64,000 nucleotides of DNA, taken from positions 62,001 through 126,000 of IMG/VR virus record IMGVR_UViG_3300027816_000051; one strand, written 5' to 3'. Position 1 is the first letter of the stretch. The number at the start of each line of letters is the position of its first letter. Of the stretch, positions 45,978 through 60,900 are shown one piece after another. Source of the DNA: a virus. The notes under the pieces were generated by a model. The model was not told where the DNA came from. It did no database searches and was given only the letters and a program-made list of their open reading frames with translations. The position numbers were made by a program, and so were the translations under genes.

Positions 45978-48900
45978 TTTTGATGGTGAAATTGGTGTTA
46001 TCACATTTTATCCTTGTACTGGCGGTACCTTGAATTTAGGTACTGTCGTGATGCCATATTATTACGACACAAACTACTACTTAGGTACTTACTCAGTTTA
46101 TTTTCCGTCACTTGATAAAACTTGTGTGGCTGAGATTCCTTGCCCTACACCTTCACCTACACCTTCACCAACACTTACACCATCATTAACACCAACACCA
46201 ACAACCTTTACTTCAAATACCCCAACCCCAACAGTTACCAAAACCCCTACTGTTACACCTACGGTTACAAAAACACCTACTGTTACCCCAACCAATACTA
46301 TCACTCCAACAAATACTCCTACGAATACCGTAACTCCGACTAATACTCCAACAAACGAGCCTACAGTTACCCCAACTGAAACTCCTACAGTTACTCCAAC
46401 TAACACAGTAACTCCAACCAATACCCCAACAAATACCCCAACGGTTACCCCAACTGAAACTCCTACAGTTACCCCAACTAACACAGTAACTCCAACCGAA
46501 TCACCAGCCAACACACCTACTGTAACTCCTACGAATACAGTTACACCAACCGAGACACCAACTGTTACTCCGACCGAAACTCCAACTGTAACCCCAACAA
46601 ATACGGTAACCCCAACCAATACACCAACTGAAACACCTACCAACACCCCAACAAATACAGTTACCCCTACCGAAACTCCAACTGTAACTCCAACAAATAC
46701 GGTAACCCCTACCGAAACACCTACCAATACACCAACTCATACAGTAACCCCTACCGAAACACCAACCAATACCCCAACTAATACACCGACTGAAACACCC
46801 ACTAACACCCCAACAAATACTGTTACCCCAACTAATACACCAACCGAAACACCAACCGAAACACCAACCAATACCCCAACCAACACCGTAACTCCAACTG
46901 TTACCCCAACTGTTACCCCAACTGTAACTCCAACCAATACTGTTACCCCAACTAATACACCAACCGAAACACCAACCGAAACACCAACCAATACTCCAAC
47001 CAACACCGTAACCCTAACCGTTACCCCTACCGAAACACCAACCAACACCCCAACTAATACTCCGACTAACACAGTAACACCAACACTGAGTCCAACCGTT
47101 ACCCCTACCGAAACACCTACCAATACCCCAACCAACACCATAACACCAACTAACACTCCGACTAATACCTCAACTGTAACTCCAACCAATACTGTAACTC
47201 CAACCAATACACCCACTGTAACACAAACTGAAACACCTACCCTAACACCAACAAATACTGCAACCGTTACACCAACTCAAACCCCAACCAATACTCCTAC
47301 CAATACTGTTACACCAACGGTTACCCCAACTAACACTCCAACTGTAACTCCAACAAATACGGTAGCTCCAACTAATACACCTACAAATACACCAACCGAA
47401 ACACCAACAAATACCCCCACCAACACACCAACAAATACTCCCACAGAAACACCAACACTTACACCAACCAACACCGTAACCCCTACCAATACAGTCACAC
47501 CAACCAATACTGTTACAGTGACTCCAACAGAAACTGTGACACCAACTAATACACCTACAAACACCCCAACTAATACACCAACAAATACGGTTACACCTAC
47601 GAATACTCCAACCAACACAGTAACTCCAACAAATACTCCAACTAACACTCCAACATTAAGTCCTACCAATACCGTAACTCCTACCAACACCCCAACAAAC
47701 ACACCGACGAATACAGTAACTCCAACTCAGACACCTACAAATACTCCTACAAATACCGTTACACCAACCAATACCCCAACCAATACCCCAACCAACACCG
47801 TAACTCCAACAAACACTCCTACCAACACTCCTACAAACACTCCCACAAATACCGTAACTCCAACCAACACCGTAACTCCGACTAATACACCTACAAACAC
47901 ACCAACGAATACTGTGACTCCTACATTGAGTCCTACGGTAACACCAACTAACACCGTAACACCAACCAATACTCCAACCAATACACCTACCAATACTGTG
48001 ACTCCTACATTGAGTCCTACGGTAACACCAACTAACACCGTAACACCAACCAATACTCCAACTAACACGCCGACCAACACTCCTACTAACACTGTAACAC
48101 CAACATTGAGTCCAACAGTGACTCCAACCAATACAGTTACCCCCACAAACACCCCGACAAATACTGTAACTCCAACCAATACTGTAACTCCAACAAATAC
48201 ACCAAGTGTAACTGTGACGGTTTCACCAACACCAGCACCTTCTTGTGACATTGATTATACAATGTTACCCTCACCAACTCCAACGAGCACCCCAACACCC
48301 ACCAATACTCCAACGGTAACACCAACCAACACTGTAACACCATCCGTTACATTAACCAATACTCCCACAAACACACCAACCAATACAGTAACTCCTACTA
48401 ACACCCCAACTAATACACCAACAAAAACTGTTACACCAACTTTAACTCCAACAAATACTCCAACTAATACTGTAACACCAACCAATACACCAACAAACAC
48501 TCCTACCAATACAGTTACTCCTACATTGAGTCCAACAGTTACTCCTACCAATACTGTTACCCCAACCAATACTCCTACCAATACCCCAACCAATACAGTT
48601 ACACCTACATTGACTCCAACAGCGACCCCAACCAACACCGTAACCCCTACAAATACCCCAACATTAAGCCCCACCAATACTCCAACCAACACCGTAACCC
48701 CTACAAATACTGTAACACCAACGAATACCCCAACCAACACTCCGACAAACACCCCAACAAACACTGTAACACCAACCAACACTCCAACAAACACTGTAAC
48801 ACCGACCAATACTCCAACAAATACCCCTACTAATACTGCTACTCCTACAAATACACCAACTAATACTCCTACCAATACGGTAACCCCTACAAATACACCA

Positions 48901-51900
48901 ACTAACACTCCTACCAATACGGTATCCCCAACACTGACACCTACTAACACCCCTACGAACACCGTAACACCAACAAACACACCAACTAACACACCAACTA
49001 ATACTGTAACACCAACTAACACTCCTACCAACACCCCAACCAACACAGTTACTCCTACCAATACGCCAACTAATACTCCTACCAATACGGTAACGCCAAC
49101 ATTGAGTCCAACAGTGACTCCAACCAATACCGTTACACCAACTCAAACCCCTACAAATACCCCAACTAACACCGTAACACCAACCAATACACCTACGAAT
49201 ACCCCCACTAATACTCCAACAAATACCGTAACCCCAACAAACACGCCTACGAATACACCAACAGTAACCCCTACCAATACCGTAACCCCAACAAATACAC
49301 CGACGGTAACTCCGACCAATACAGTCACACCAACTAATACACCAACCAACACTCCTACCAATACGGCTACCAATACAGTTACTCCTACCAATACACCCAC
49401 AAATACACCAACAAATACGGTTACACCAACTAACACTCCTACTAATACTCCAACAAATACCGTAACACCGACACTGACACCTACAAATACCCCGACAAAC
49501 ACTCCAACCAATACAGTTACTCCAACCAATACTGTAACTCCTACCAACACCCCTACCAACACCCCAACAAATACTCCAACAAATACAGTCACCCCAACTA
49601 ATACTCCAACCAATACTGTCACCCCTACCAATACTCCTACAAACACCCCCACCAATACTGTCACCCCTACCAATACTCCTACCAATACTCCTACAAATAC
49701 AGTAACTCCAACTAACACCCCAACAAATACTCCAACAAATACAGTCACCCCAACCAATACTCCTACCAATACGCCCACCAATACTGTCACCCCTACCAAT
49801 ACTCCTACCAATACTTCTACAAATACAGTAACTCCAACTAATACTCCTACCAATACGCCTACTAATACTGTAACTCCAACCAACACCCCAACTGTAACTC
49901 CTACCAATACTGTTACACCAACAAACACTCCTACTAACACACCAACCAATACTGTTACACCAACAAACACTCCTACTAACACACCAACCAATACGGTAAC
50001 TCCTACCAACACCCCAACTAACACACCAACCAATACGGTAACTCCTACCAACACCCCAACTAACACCCCAACAAATACTGTTACACCAACAAATACTCCC
50101 ACCAATACCCCAACAAACACGGTGACTCCAACAAACACTCCTACTAACACCCCAACAAATACAGTAACACCAACATTGAGTCCTACAGTAACTCCTACGA
50201 ACACAGTAACTCCTACAAATACTCCCACAAACACTCCGACCAACACCGTTACACCAACAAATACCCCAACCAATACCCCGACAAATACAGTAACCCCAAC
50301 TAACACACCTACCAACACTCCAACTAATACAGTAACTCCCACATTAAGTCCAACTGTGACTCCTACTAATACTGTGACTCCTACAAACACTCCTACCAAC
50401 ACACCAACAAATACAGTTACACCTACATTGAGTCCAACAGTGACTCCAACCAGCACCGTAACCCCAACTAATACGCCAACATTAAGTCCTACCAATACTC
50501 CAACCAACACTGTTACTCCTACAAATACCGTTACACCAACCAATACACCTACCAATACCCCAACAAACACCGTAACCCCAACACTAACCCCAACTAACAC
50601 TCCAACCAATACTCCTACAAATACGGTATCTCCAACCAACACCGTAACCCCAACAAATACACCAACTAACACTCCAACCAATACTCCCACCAACACTGTT
50701 ACTCCAACCAACACCCCGACCAACACTCCGACTAATACAGTAACTCCTACCAATACCCCAACAAATACCCCAACAAATACAGTTACACCTACATTGAGTC
50801 CAACGGTGACTCCTACTAATACTGTAACTCCTACCAACACTCCGACCAACACACCAACCAATACTGTTACACCTACATTGAGTCCAACGGTGACTCCTAC
50901 TAATACTGTTACACCCACTAACACGCCAACTAACACTCCTACTAACACTGTAACACCAACTCAGACTCCCACGAACACGCCTACAAATACAGTAACACCT
51001 ACTAACACACCTACTAATACACCAACAAATACGGTAACACCAACCAACACCCCTACGAACACGCCGACTAACACCCCAACCAATACAGTCACACCAACTA
51101 ATACCGTAACTCCAACAAATACGCCAACCAATACTCCTACCAATACGCCAACCAATACCGTAACACCAACTCAGACACCGACAAATACCCCAACAAAAAC
51201 TGTTACACCAACATTGAGTCCGACTGTGACACCAACAAATACTGTTACTCCAACCAATACCCCCACCAATACTCCAACTAACACAGTAACCCCAACCAAT
51301 ACTCCAACTGTAACACCTACGAATACTGTTACACCTACAAATACACCGACGAATACACCAACCAATACGGTAACTCCAACCAACACCCCAACCAATACCC
51401 CAACTAGTACTGTTACACCAACATTAAGCCCGACACTAACACCAACCAATACAGTAACTCCAACATTGAGTCCGACTGTAACTCCAACAAGAACGGTTAC
51501 ACCTACTTTAACACCAACCAATACACCGACAAATACGGTAACCCCTACAAATACTCCCACCAACACCCCAACAAACACTCCAACCAATACAGTCACCCCA
51601 ACAAACACCGTAACACCAACCAACACCCCCACAAACACTCCAACCAATACTCCAACAAACACCGTAACACCAACCAACACACCAACCAAGACTGTAACTC
51701 CAACCAATACCCCAACCAATACTCCAACTAATACAGTAACCCCAACTAATACACCAACCAATACTCCAACGAACACCGTAACTCCAACCAACACCCCAAC
51801 CAACACTGTAACTCCAACAAATACACCTACAGTTACCCCGACTAACACAGTAACACCTACACTGAGTCCGACTGTAACCCCTACGAATACAGTTACACCA

Positions 51901-54900
51901 ACTCAGACACCTACAAATACTCCAACTAACACCGTAACTCCTACCAACACACCAACTAACACACCAACTAACACTGTTACACCCACAAATACACCAACCA
52001 ATACAGTTACTCCTACCAATACACCTACTAACACTCCAACTAACACAGTAACCCCTACCAATACCCCTACGAACACTCCTACTAATACAGTAACTCCTAC
52101 AAACACCGTAACACCAACCAACACACCAACCAATACTCCAACCAACACTGTCACCCCTACATTGAGTCCTACGGTAACTCCTACGAACACAGTTACCCCT
52201 ACTAACACACCGACTAAGACCGTGACTCCCACATTGAGTCCGACTGTGACTCCTACAAATACTGTTACACCAACTCAAACCCCTACGAATACACCAACTA
52301 ATACAGTTACACCAACTAATACACCTACAAACACCCCAACAAATACAGTTACACCTACAAATACCCCAACTAACACTCCAACCAATACAGTAACCCCTAC
52401 ACTGAGTCCAACCGTAACACCAACTAATACTGTCACACCCACGAATACACCAACCAATACCCCTACGAATACTGTAACCCCTACCAACACCCCTACTAAT
52501 ACTCCTACAAATACGGTTACACCAACTAACACTCCAACAAGAACGGTTACACCTACTTTAACACCAACCAATACACCGACAAATACGGTAACCCCTACAA
52601 ATACTCCCACCAATACCCCAACAAACACGGTGACTCCTACATTAACACCAACTGTAACTCCTACAAATACCGTAACACCAACCAATACTCCTACAAATAC
52701 TCCTACTAACACAGTAACACCTACCAATACCCCTACAAACACACCAACAAACACTGTAACTCCAACTAACACCCCTACTAATACTCCGACGAATACGGTA
52801 ACTCCAACCAATACCCCAACAAACACACCTACCAACACCGTAACACCTACAAATACTCCTACTAAAACTGTGACTCCCACATTGAGTCCAACAGTTACAC
52901 CTACCAACACCGTAACACCTACAAATACTCCCACAAATACCCCTACTAACACAGTAACACCAACAAATACACCAACCAACACTCCAACTAATACCGTTAC
53001 CCCAACTAACACACCTACAAATACACCAACAAATACTGTGACTCCTACATTGAGTCCAACAGTTACACCTACCAACACCGTAACACCTACAAATACCCCT
53101 ACCAACACCCCAACAAATACAGTAACACCTACATTGAGTCCGACTGTGACTCCAACTAACACCGTTACGCCAACTAACACACCTACCAACACTCCAACTA
53201 ACACCGTAACCCCTACCAGCACCCCCACAAGAACCGTTACACCTACATTAACTCCAACCAATACCCCTACTAATACCGTAACCCCAACAAATACCCCAAC
53301 CAATACCCCTACTAATACCGTAACCCCAACAAATACCCCAACAAACACTCCAACTAATACCGTAACCCCAACAAATACCCCAACAAACACTCCAACTAAT
53401 ACCGTAACCCCTACCAACACCCCCACAAGAACCGTTACACCTACATTAACTCCAACCAACACACCAACTAATACTGTAACCCCAACCAACACTCCTACAA
53501 ACACTCCAACGAATACAGTTACACCAACCAATACACCAACTAACACCCCAACCAACACTGTAACTCCAACATTGAGCCCTACAGTGACTCCCACTAATAC
53601 AGTTACACCAACTAACACACCAACCAATACCCCAACCAACACCGTAACTCCAACAAACACCCCTACTAAAACTGTAACTCCCACATTGAGCCCTACGGTA
53701 ACCCCAACAAACACTGTTACTCCAACCAACACCCCAACTAATACTCCAACTAATACTGTTACTCCAACCAACACCCCAACCAACACCCCAACTAATACTG
53801 TTACACCGACCAACACACCAACGAATACTATAACTCCTACTAATACTCCTACCAAAACTGTTACACCAACTCTAACCCCAACGAATACACCGACCAATAC
53901 TCCTACAAACACAGTAACCCCAACCAATACCGTAACACCAACTAACACTCCAACCAACACTGTAACTCCAACTAATACACCAACCAACACCCCAACTAAT
54001 ACTCCGACAAACACTGTTACGCCAACCAATACACCAACAAAAACTGTCACACCAACTTTAACCCCAACCAACACCGTAACACCAACCAATACCCCGACTA
54101 ATACACCTACAAATACTGTTACTCCAACTAATACACCTACAAACACTCCAACCAACACCGTAACCCCAACCAATACACCAACTAATACGGTGACTCCCAC
54201 ATTGAGTCCTACGGTAACTCCTACAAATACTGTAACCCCTACTAATACTCCTACCAAAACTGTTACACCAACTCTAACCCCAACGAATACTCCTACCAAT
54301 ACTGTAACCCCTACCAATACTCCTACCAATACTGTAACCCCTACCAATACTCCTACCAATACTCCAACAAATACTGTTACCCCAACTCAGACACCTACTA
54401 ACACTCCAACGAATACAGTCACACCAACCAACACACCAACTAATACTGTAACTCCTACATTGAGTCCTACGGTAACTCCGACCAATACGGTAACCCCAAC
54501 AAACACACCAACTAACACACCAACTAATACTGTAACGCCAACTAATACACCAACAAAAACTGTTACACCAACTTTAACTCCAACCAATACCCCAACTAAT
54601 ACTGTAACACCTACCAATACACCAACAAACACTGTTACGCCAACTTTAACTCCAACCAATACCCCGACCAATACCCCAACAAATACCGTTACTCCAACCA
54701 ACACAGTTACCCCGACCAATACCCCAACTAAGACAGTCACCCCAACTCAGACTCCCACCAATACTCCAACCAATACCCCCACAAACACTGTAACTCCAAC
54801 AAACACTGTTACGCCAACAAATACTCCAACTAATACGGTAACACCGACTAACACTGTAACGCCGACCAATACCGTAACCCCCACTAACACTGTAACTCCA

Positions 54901-57900
54901 ACGAATACAGTTACACCGACCAATACTCCAACAAGAACTGTTACGCCTACCTTAACCCCTACAAATACTCCAACAAATACGGTAACTCCGACCAACACAC
55001 CAACTAACACACCAACTAACACAGTTACCCCGACTAACACCCCAACCAATACGGTAACCCCTACTAACACACCTACTAATACACCAACCAAGACTGTTAC
55101 TCCTACATTAACTCCTACCGTTACTCCAACGAATACAGTTACACCGACCAATACCCCGACTAATACTAATACCCCTACTAATACACCTACAAACACTCCT
55201 ACTAACACAGTAACCCCAACCAATACACCAACAAAAACTGTCACACCAACTTTAACCCCAACAAATACACCGACCAACACACCAACTAATACAGTGACTC
55301 CAACCAATACTGTTACCCCAACAAACACTCCAACCAAGACTGTTACTCCTACATTAACACCAACCAACACTCCGACCAATACGGTAACCCCTACAAATAC
55401 CCCAACTAACACCCCAACAAACACTGTTACGCCAACTAATACACCAACCAAGACTGTTACTCCTACATTAACTCCAACCAATACCCCTACTAATACCGTA
55501 ACCCCAACAAATACCCCAACAAACACTCCAACCAATACTGTAACACCAACGAATACTGTTACCCCAACATTGAGTCCTACTAATACCCCAACTAATACTG
55601 TAACACCCACCAACACACCCACCAACACACCAACAAATACTGTTACACCAACCAATACACCAACAAAAACCGTAACACCTACATTAACACCAACAAACAC
55701 TCCTACAAACACCCCAACAAATACCGTTACTCCAACCAACACCGTAACCCCAACTAACACACCAACTAATACGGTGACTCCCACCAATACCGTTACACCT
55801 ACAAACACTGTTACACCTACTAATACTGTTACACCTACTAATACTGTAACACCAACTAATACACCAACCAAGACTGTAACACCTACATTAACTCCAACCA
55901 ATACTCCAACAAACACCGTAACACCAACTCAGACACCGACTAATACTCCTACAAATACCGTAACTCCTACCAATACACCAACAAAAACTGTCACACCAAC
56001 TTTAACTCCAACAAATACCCCAACCAATACTGTTACACCAACTCAAACCCCTACGAATACACCAACTAATACAGTTACACCAACTAACACAGTCACCCCG
56101 ACCAACACACCTACCAATACCCCAACCAATACTGTTACACCTACCTTAACTCCTACAAATACTCCTACAAATACAGTAACCCCAACCAATACACCAACAA
56201 AAACCGTAACACCTACATTAACACCAACAAACACTCCTACAAACACTCCCACGAATTCCGTTACTCCTACTAATACTGTTACCCCCACTAACACCCCAAC
56301 TAACACAGTAACGCCGACTAATACTGTTACTCCAACCAATACCGTAACTCCTACAAATACGGTAACCCCAACCAATACTGTAACGCCAACTAATACCCCA
56401 ACCAAGACAGTTACACCAACTCAGACACCTACTAATACACCAACCAACACTGTAACACCAACTAACACACCTACCAACACTCCAACTAACACCGTAACTC
56501 CTACTAATACACCAACAAAAACTGTTACACCAACTCTAACACCAACAAATACCCCTACGAACACTGTAACTCCAACCAATACACCAACAAAAACTGTTAC
56601 ACCAACTTTAACTCCGACCAACACGGTAACCCCAACCAATACTCCTACTAATACTCCTACTAATACAGTAACCCCCACCAATACTCCGACCAATACGGTG
56701 ACTCCCACATTGAGTCCTACAGTTACCCCTACGAACACCGTTACACCAACAAATACCCCAACCAAGACTGTAACTCCTACATTAACTCCTACAAATACCC
56801 CTACTAATACTGTAACCCCTACCAATACTCCAACTAATACACCTACTAAAACTGTCACCCCTACAGTTACTCCTACTAATACAGTTACCCCAACCAACAC
56901 TCCCACAAACACTCCTACAAACACTGTAACCCCTACATTGAGTCCTACAGTTACCCCTACGAACACCGTTACACCAACAAATACCCCAACCAATACTCCG
57001 ACAAATACAGTTACACCGACCAATACGCCCACAAATACTCCTACTAATACTGTTACACCCACTAACACCCCAACAAATACTCCAACAAATACAGTTACAC
57101 CGACCAATACACCCACAAATACACCAACAAATACAGTTACACCGACCAACACACCAACAAAAACTGTAACACCAACTTTAACTCCAACCAATACACCCAC
57201 AAATACACCAACAAATACGGTTACACCAACAAATACAGTAACCCCAACTAATACACCGACTAAGACAGTCACCCCAACCAATACCCCAACAAATACTCCA
57301 ACCAACACACCAACTAACACGGTTACCCCAACCAATACTGTTACACCAACAAACACACCCACTAATACACCAACCAAGACTGTAACTCCTACATTGAGTC
57401 CTACAGTTACTCCTACTAATACAGTAACACCCACCAACACACCAACTAACACGGTTACCCCAACCAATACACCAACCAAGACTGTTACACCTACATTAAC
57501 ACCTACTAATACTCCGACCAATACTGTAACCCCTACATTGAGTCCTACAGTTACCCCTACGAACACCGTTACACCAACAAATACTCCTACAAACACCCCA
57601 ACCAAGACTGTTACACCTACATTAACACCTACTAATACTGTTACACCTACATTAACACCAACCAATACTCCAACGAACACTCCTACCAATACTCCTACAA
57701 ACACGGTAACACCAACAAACACTGTTACACCAACAAATACTCCTACAAACACTCCGACCAAGACTGTTACACCTACATTAACACCTACTAATACTCCTAC
57801 GAATACTGTTACCCCAACAAATACTCCAACAAGAACTGTTACTCCTACATTAACACCGACCAATACTCCTACGAATACTGTTACCCCAACAAATACTCCA

Positions 57901-60900
57901 ACAAATACACCTACTAATACAGTTACACCAACTAACACACCTACTAATACAGTTACACCAACCAACACCCCAACCAAGACTGTTACACCTACCTTAACTC
58001 CTACAAACACCCCAACCAATACTCCAACAAACACTGTTACGCCTACTAATACCCCGACTAATACGGTAACTCCTACAAATACCCCAACCAATACCCCAAC
58101 AAATACCGTTACTCCAACTAATACACCAACAAAAACTGTTACACCAACTCTAACCCCAACAAATACTCCAACCAACACACCAACTAATACGGTTACCCCA
58201 ACAAATACTGTTACCCCCACAAATACTCCAACCAAGACTGTCACCCCTACCAATACTCCTACAAACACCCCAACCAATACGGTAACTCCTACAAATACCC
58301 CAACCAATACTCCAACAAACACTGTTACGCCTACTAATACTCCGACTAATACAGTTACACCAACTCAGACACCTACTAATACACCAACAAAGACAGTTAC
58401 ACCAACTTTAACACCGACCAATACAGTTACACCTACATTGAGTCCTACAAATACTCCTACCAATACAGTAACACCAACAAATACACCAACTAACACCCCA
58501 ACAAATACCGTTACACCAACGAATACACCAACTAACACTCCGACTAACACTGTAACCCCAACTAATACCGTAACCCCAACAAGAACACCAGCAGCTACTG
58601 TTAGTCCAACAAATACTCCAACAAATACTCCTACGAATACTGTTACACCAACCAATACACCTACCAATACACCTACTAATACTGTTACACCAACCAACAC
58701 ACCAACTAAAACGGTTACACCTACGTTCACACCAACCAATACAGTAACTCCGACTAACACACCCACAAACACCCCAACCAATACCGTTACACCAACCAAT
58801 ACACCTACTAATACTCCAACCAATACTGTTACACCAACAAATACTCCTACTAATACTGTTACACCAACAAGAACACCAGCAGCTACTGTTAGTCCAACAA
58901 ATACTCCAACAAATACTCCTACGAATACTGTTACACCAACCAATACACCTACCAATACACCTACTAATACTGTTACACCTACTAACACTCCAACCAAAAC
59001 TGTAACACCAACCAATACTCCTACTAATACTGTTACACCCACAAACACCCCAACAAACACTCCAACAAATACAGTCACACCAACTAATACACCTACAAAT
59101 ACACCTACTAACACAGTCACACCCACCAACACACCGACCAATACAGTGACTCCAACAAGAACTCCGGCCGCCACTGTTAGTCCTACCCTTACACCCACAA
59201 ACACCCCAACCAATACCGTTACACCAACCAATACACCAACAAGAACCGTCACACCAACTTTTACACCTACTAACACTCCAACGAATACAGTCACACCAAC
59301 AAATACTCCAACCAATACGCCGACTAATACTGTTACACCAACCAATACCCCAACCAATACTGTTACTCCAACAAGAACTCCGGCAGCCACTGTTAGTCCT
59401 ACCCTTACACCAACCAATACCCCAACCAATACTCCAACAAATACAGTAACACCAACCAACACTGTCACACCGACCAATACTCCTACTAATACACCAACAA
59501 AAACTGTTACACCAACTTTTACACCAACCAATACTCCAACCAATACTGTAACACCAACCAATACTCCTACAAACACCCCAACAAACACCGTTACTCCTAC
59601 CAATACTCCTACCAATACTGTAACTCCTACGAGAACACCAGCGGCTACTGTTAGTCCAACATTAACACCGACTAACACACCAACAAACACACCTACTAAT
59701 ACTGTTACTCCAACAAATACAGTTACACCGACCAACACCCCTACTAACACCCCAACCAACACTGTTACTCCAACCAACACCCCAACTAATACTCCAACAA
59801 ATACGGTAACTCCAACCAATACCCCTACTAATACCGTAACCCCGACAAGAACACCAGCTGCCACTGTTAGTCCAACCTTAACTCCAACTAATACTCCAAC
59901 CAACACTCCAACTAATACAGTCACCCCTACGAATACAGTTACACCTACCAATACACCAACAAGAACAGTTACACCAACTTTAACTCCAACTAATACACCA
60001 ACCAACACTGTAACACCAACTAACACCCCAACTAATACTCCAACAAATACGGTAACTCCAACAAATACCCCAACAAATACTGTTACACCAACAAGAACAC
60101 CAGCGGCTACTGTTAGTCCAACATTAACACCAACAAATACACCTACCAATACCCCAACGAACACAGTAACCCCCACAAATACTGTTACCCCAACCAATAC
60201 CCCAACAAGAACTCCAGCAGCCACTGTTAGTCCTACGGTAACTCCAACAAATACCCCAACAAATACTGTTACACCAACAAGAACACCGGCTGCCACAGTT
60301 AGTCCAACCGTAACACCAACTAACACTCCAACAAATACTGTTACACCAACATTGACACCAACCAAAACAGTAACCCCAACGGCTAGTCCTCAGTATGTTG
60401 CTGCTAGATTTGAATCATGTTGTCCTGGTGACACCAATGTTTATTATGGTCAAGTACCATTAGGTACATTGTTAGGTACGGTATTTTATTTACAAGACAT
60501 TCAGTTATGTGCAACGTATGTGCAACAGGTAGGACCTGGAGGTACGATTTACACTACTGTTCAGACAAGTTGTGCACAATGTTTAGGAGAAACTCTAAAT
60601 TTTTGTCCATCACCAACCCCGACACCAACACCAACCAGAACTGTTACACCTACGAATACGGTAACCCCTACCAATACACCAACAAGAACAGTTACACCAA
60701 CTCTCACACCAACCAATACCCCAACAAATACTGTTACTCCAACAAGAACTCCAGCCGCCACTGTTAGCCCTACGGTAACCCCTACCAATACACCAACAAG
60801 AACAGTTACACCAACTTTAACCCCGACTAACACCCCAACCAATAGTGTTACTCCTACGAGAACACCATCCGTAACCCCTACCAATACACCAACAAAAACA

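Noticed and set aside
46141-60390. CRISPR-like or minisatellite non-coding array
   Set aside because: Repeats keep a reading frame throughout, variation is mainly synonymous, and there are no unique spacers of constant size.
46141-60390. Assembly artefact
   Set aside because: Not excluded, but 16.4 kb without a stop or frameshift, ordered charge blocks and abundant synonymous variation argue for a real gene. Exact copy number could still be wrong; long reads would decide.
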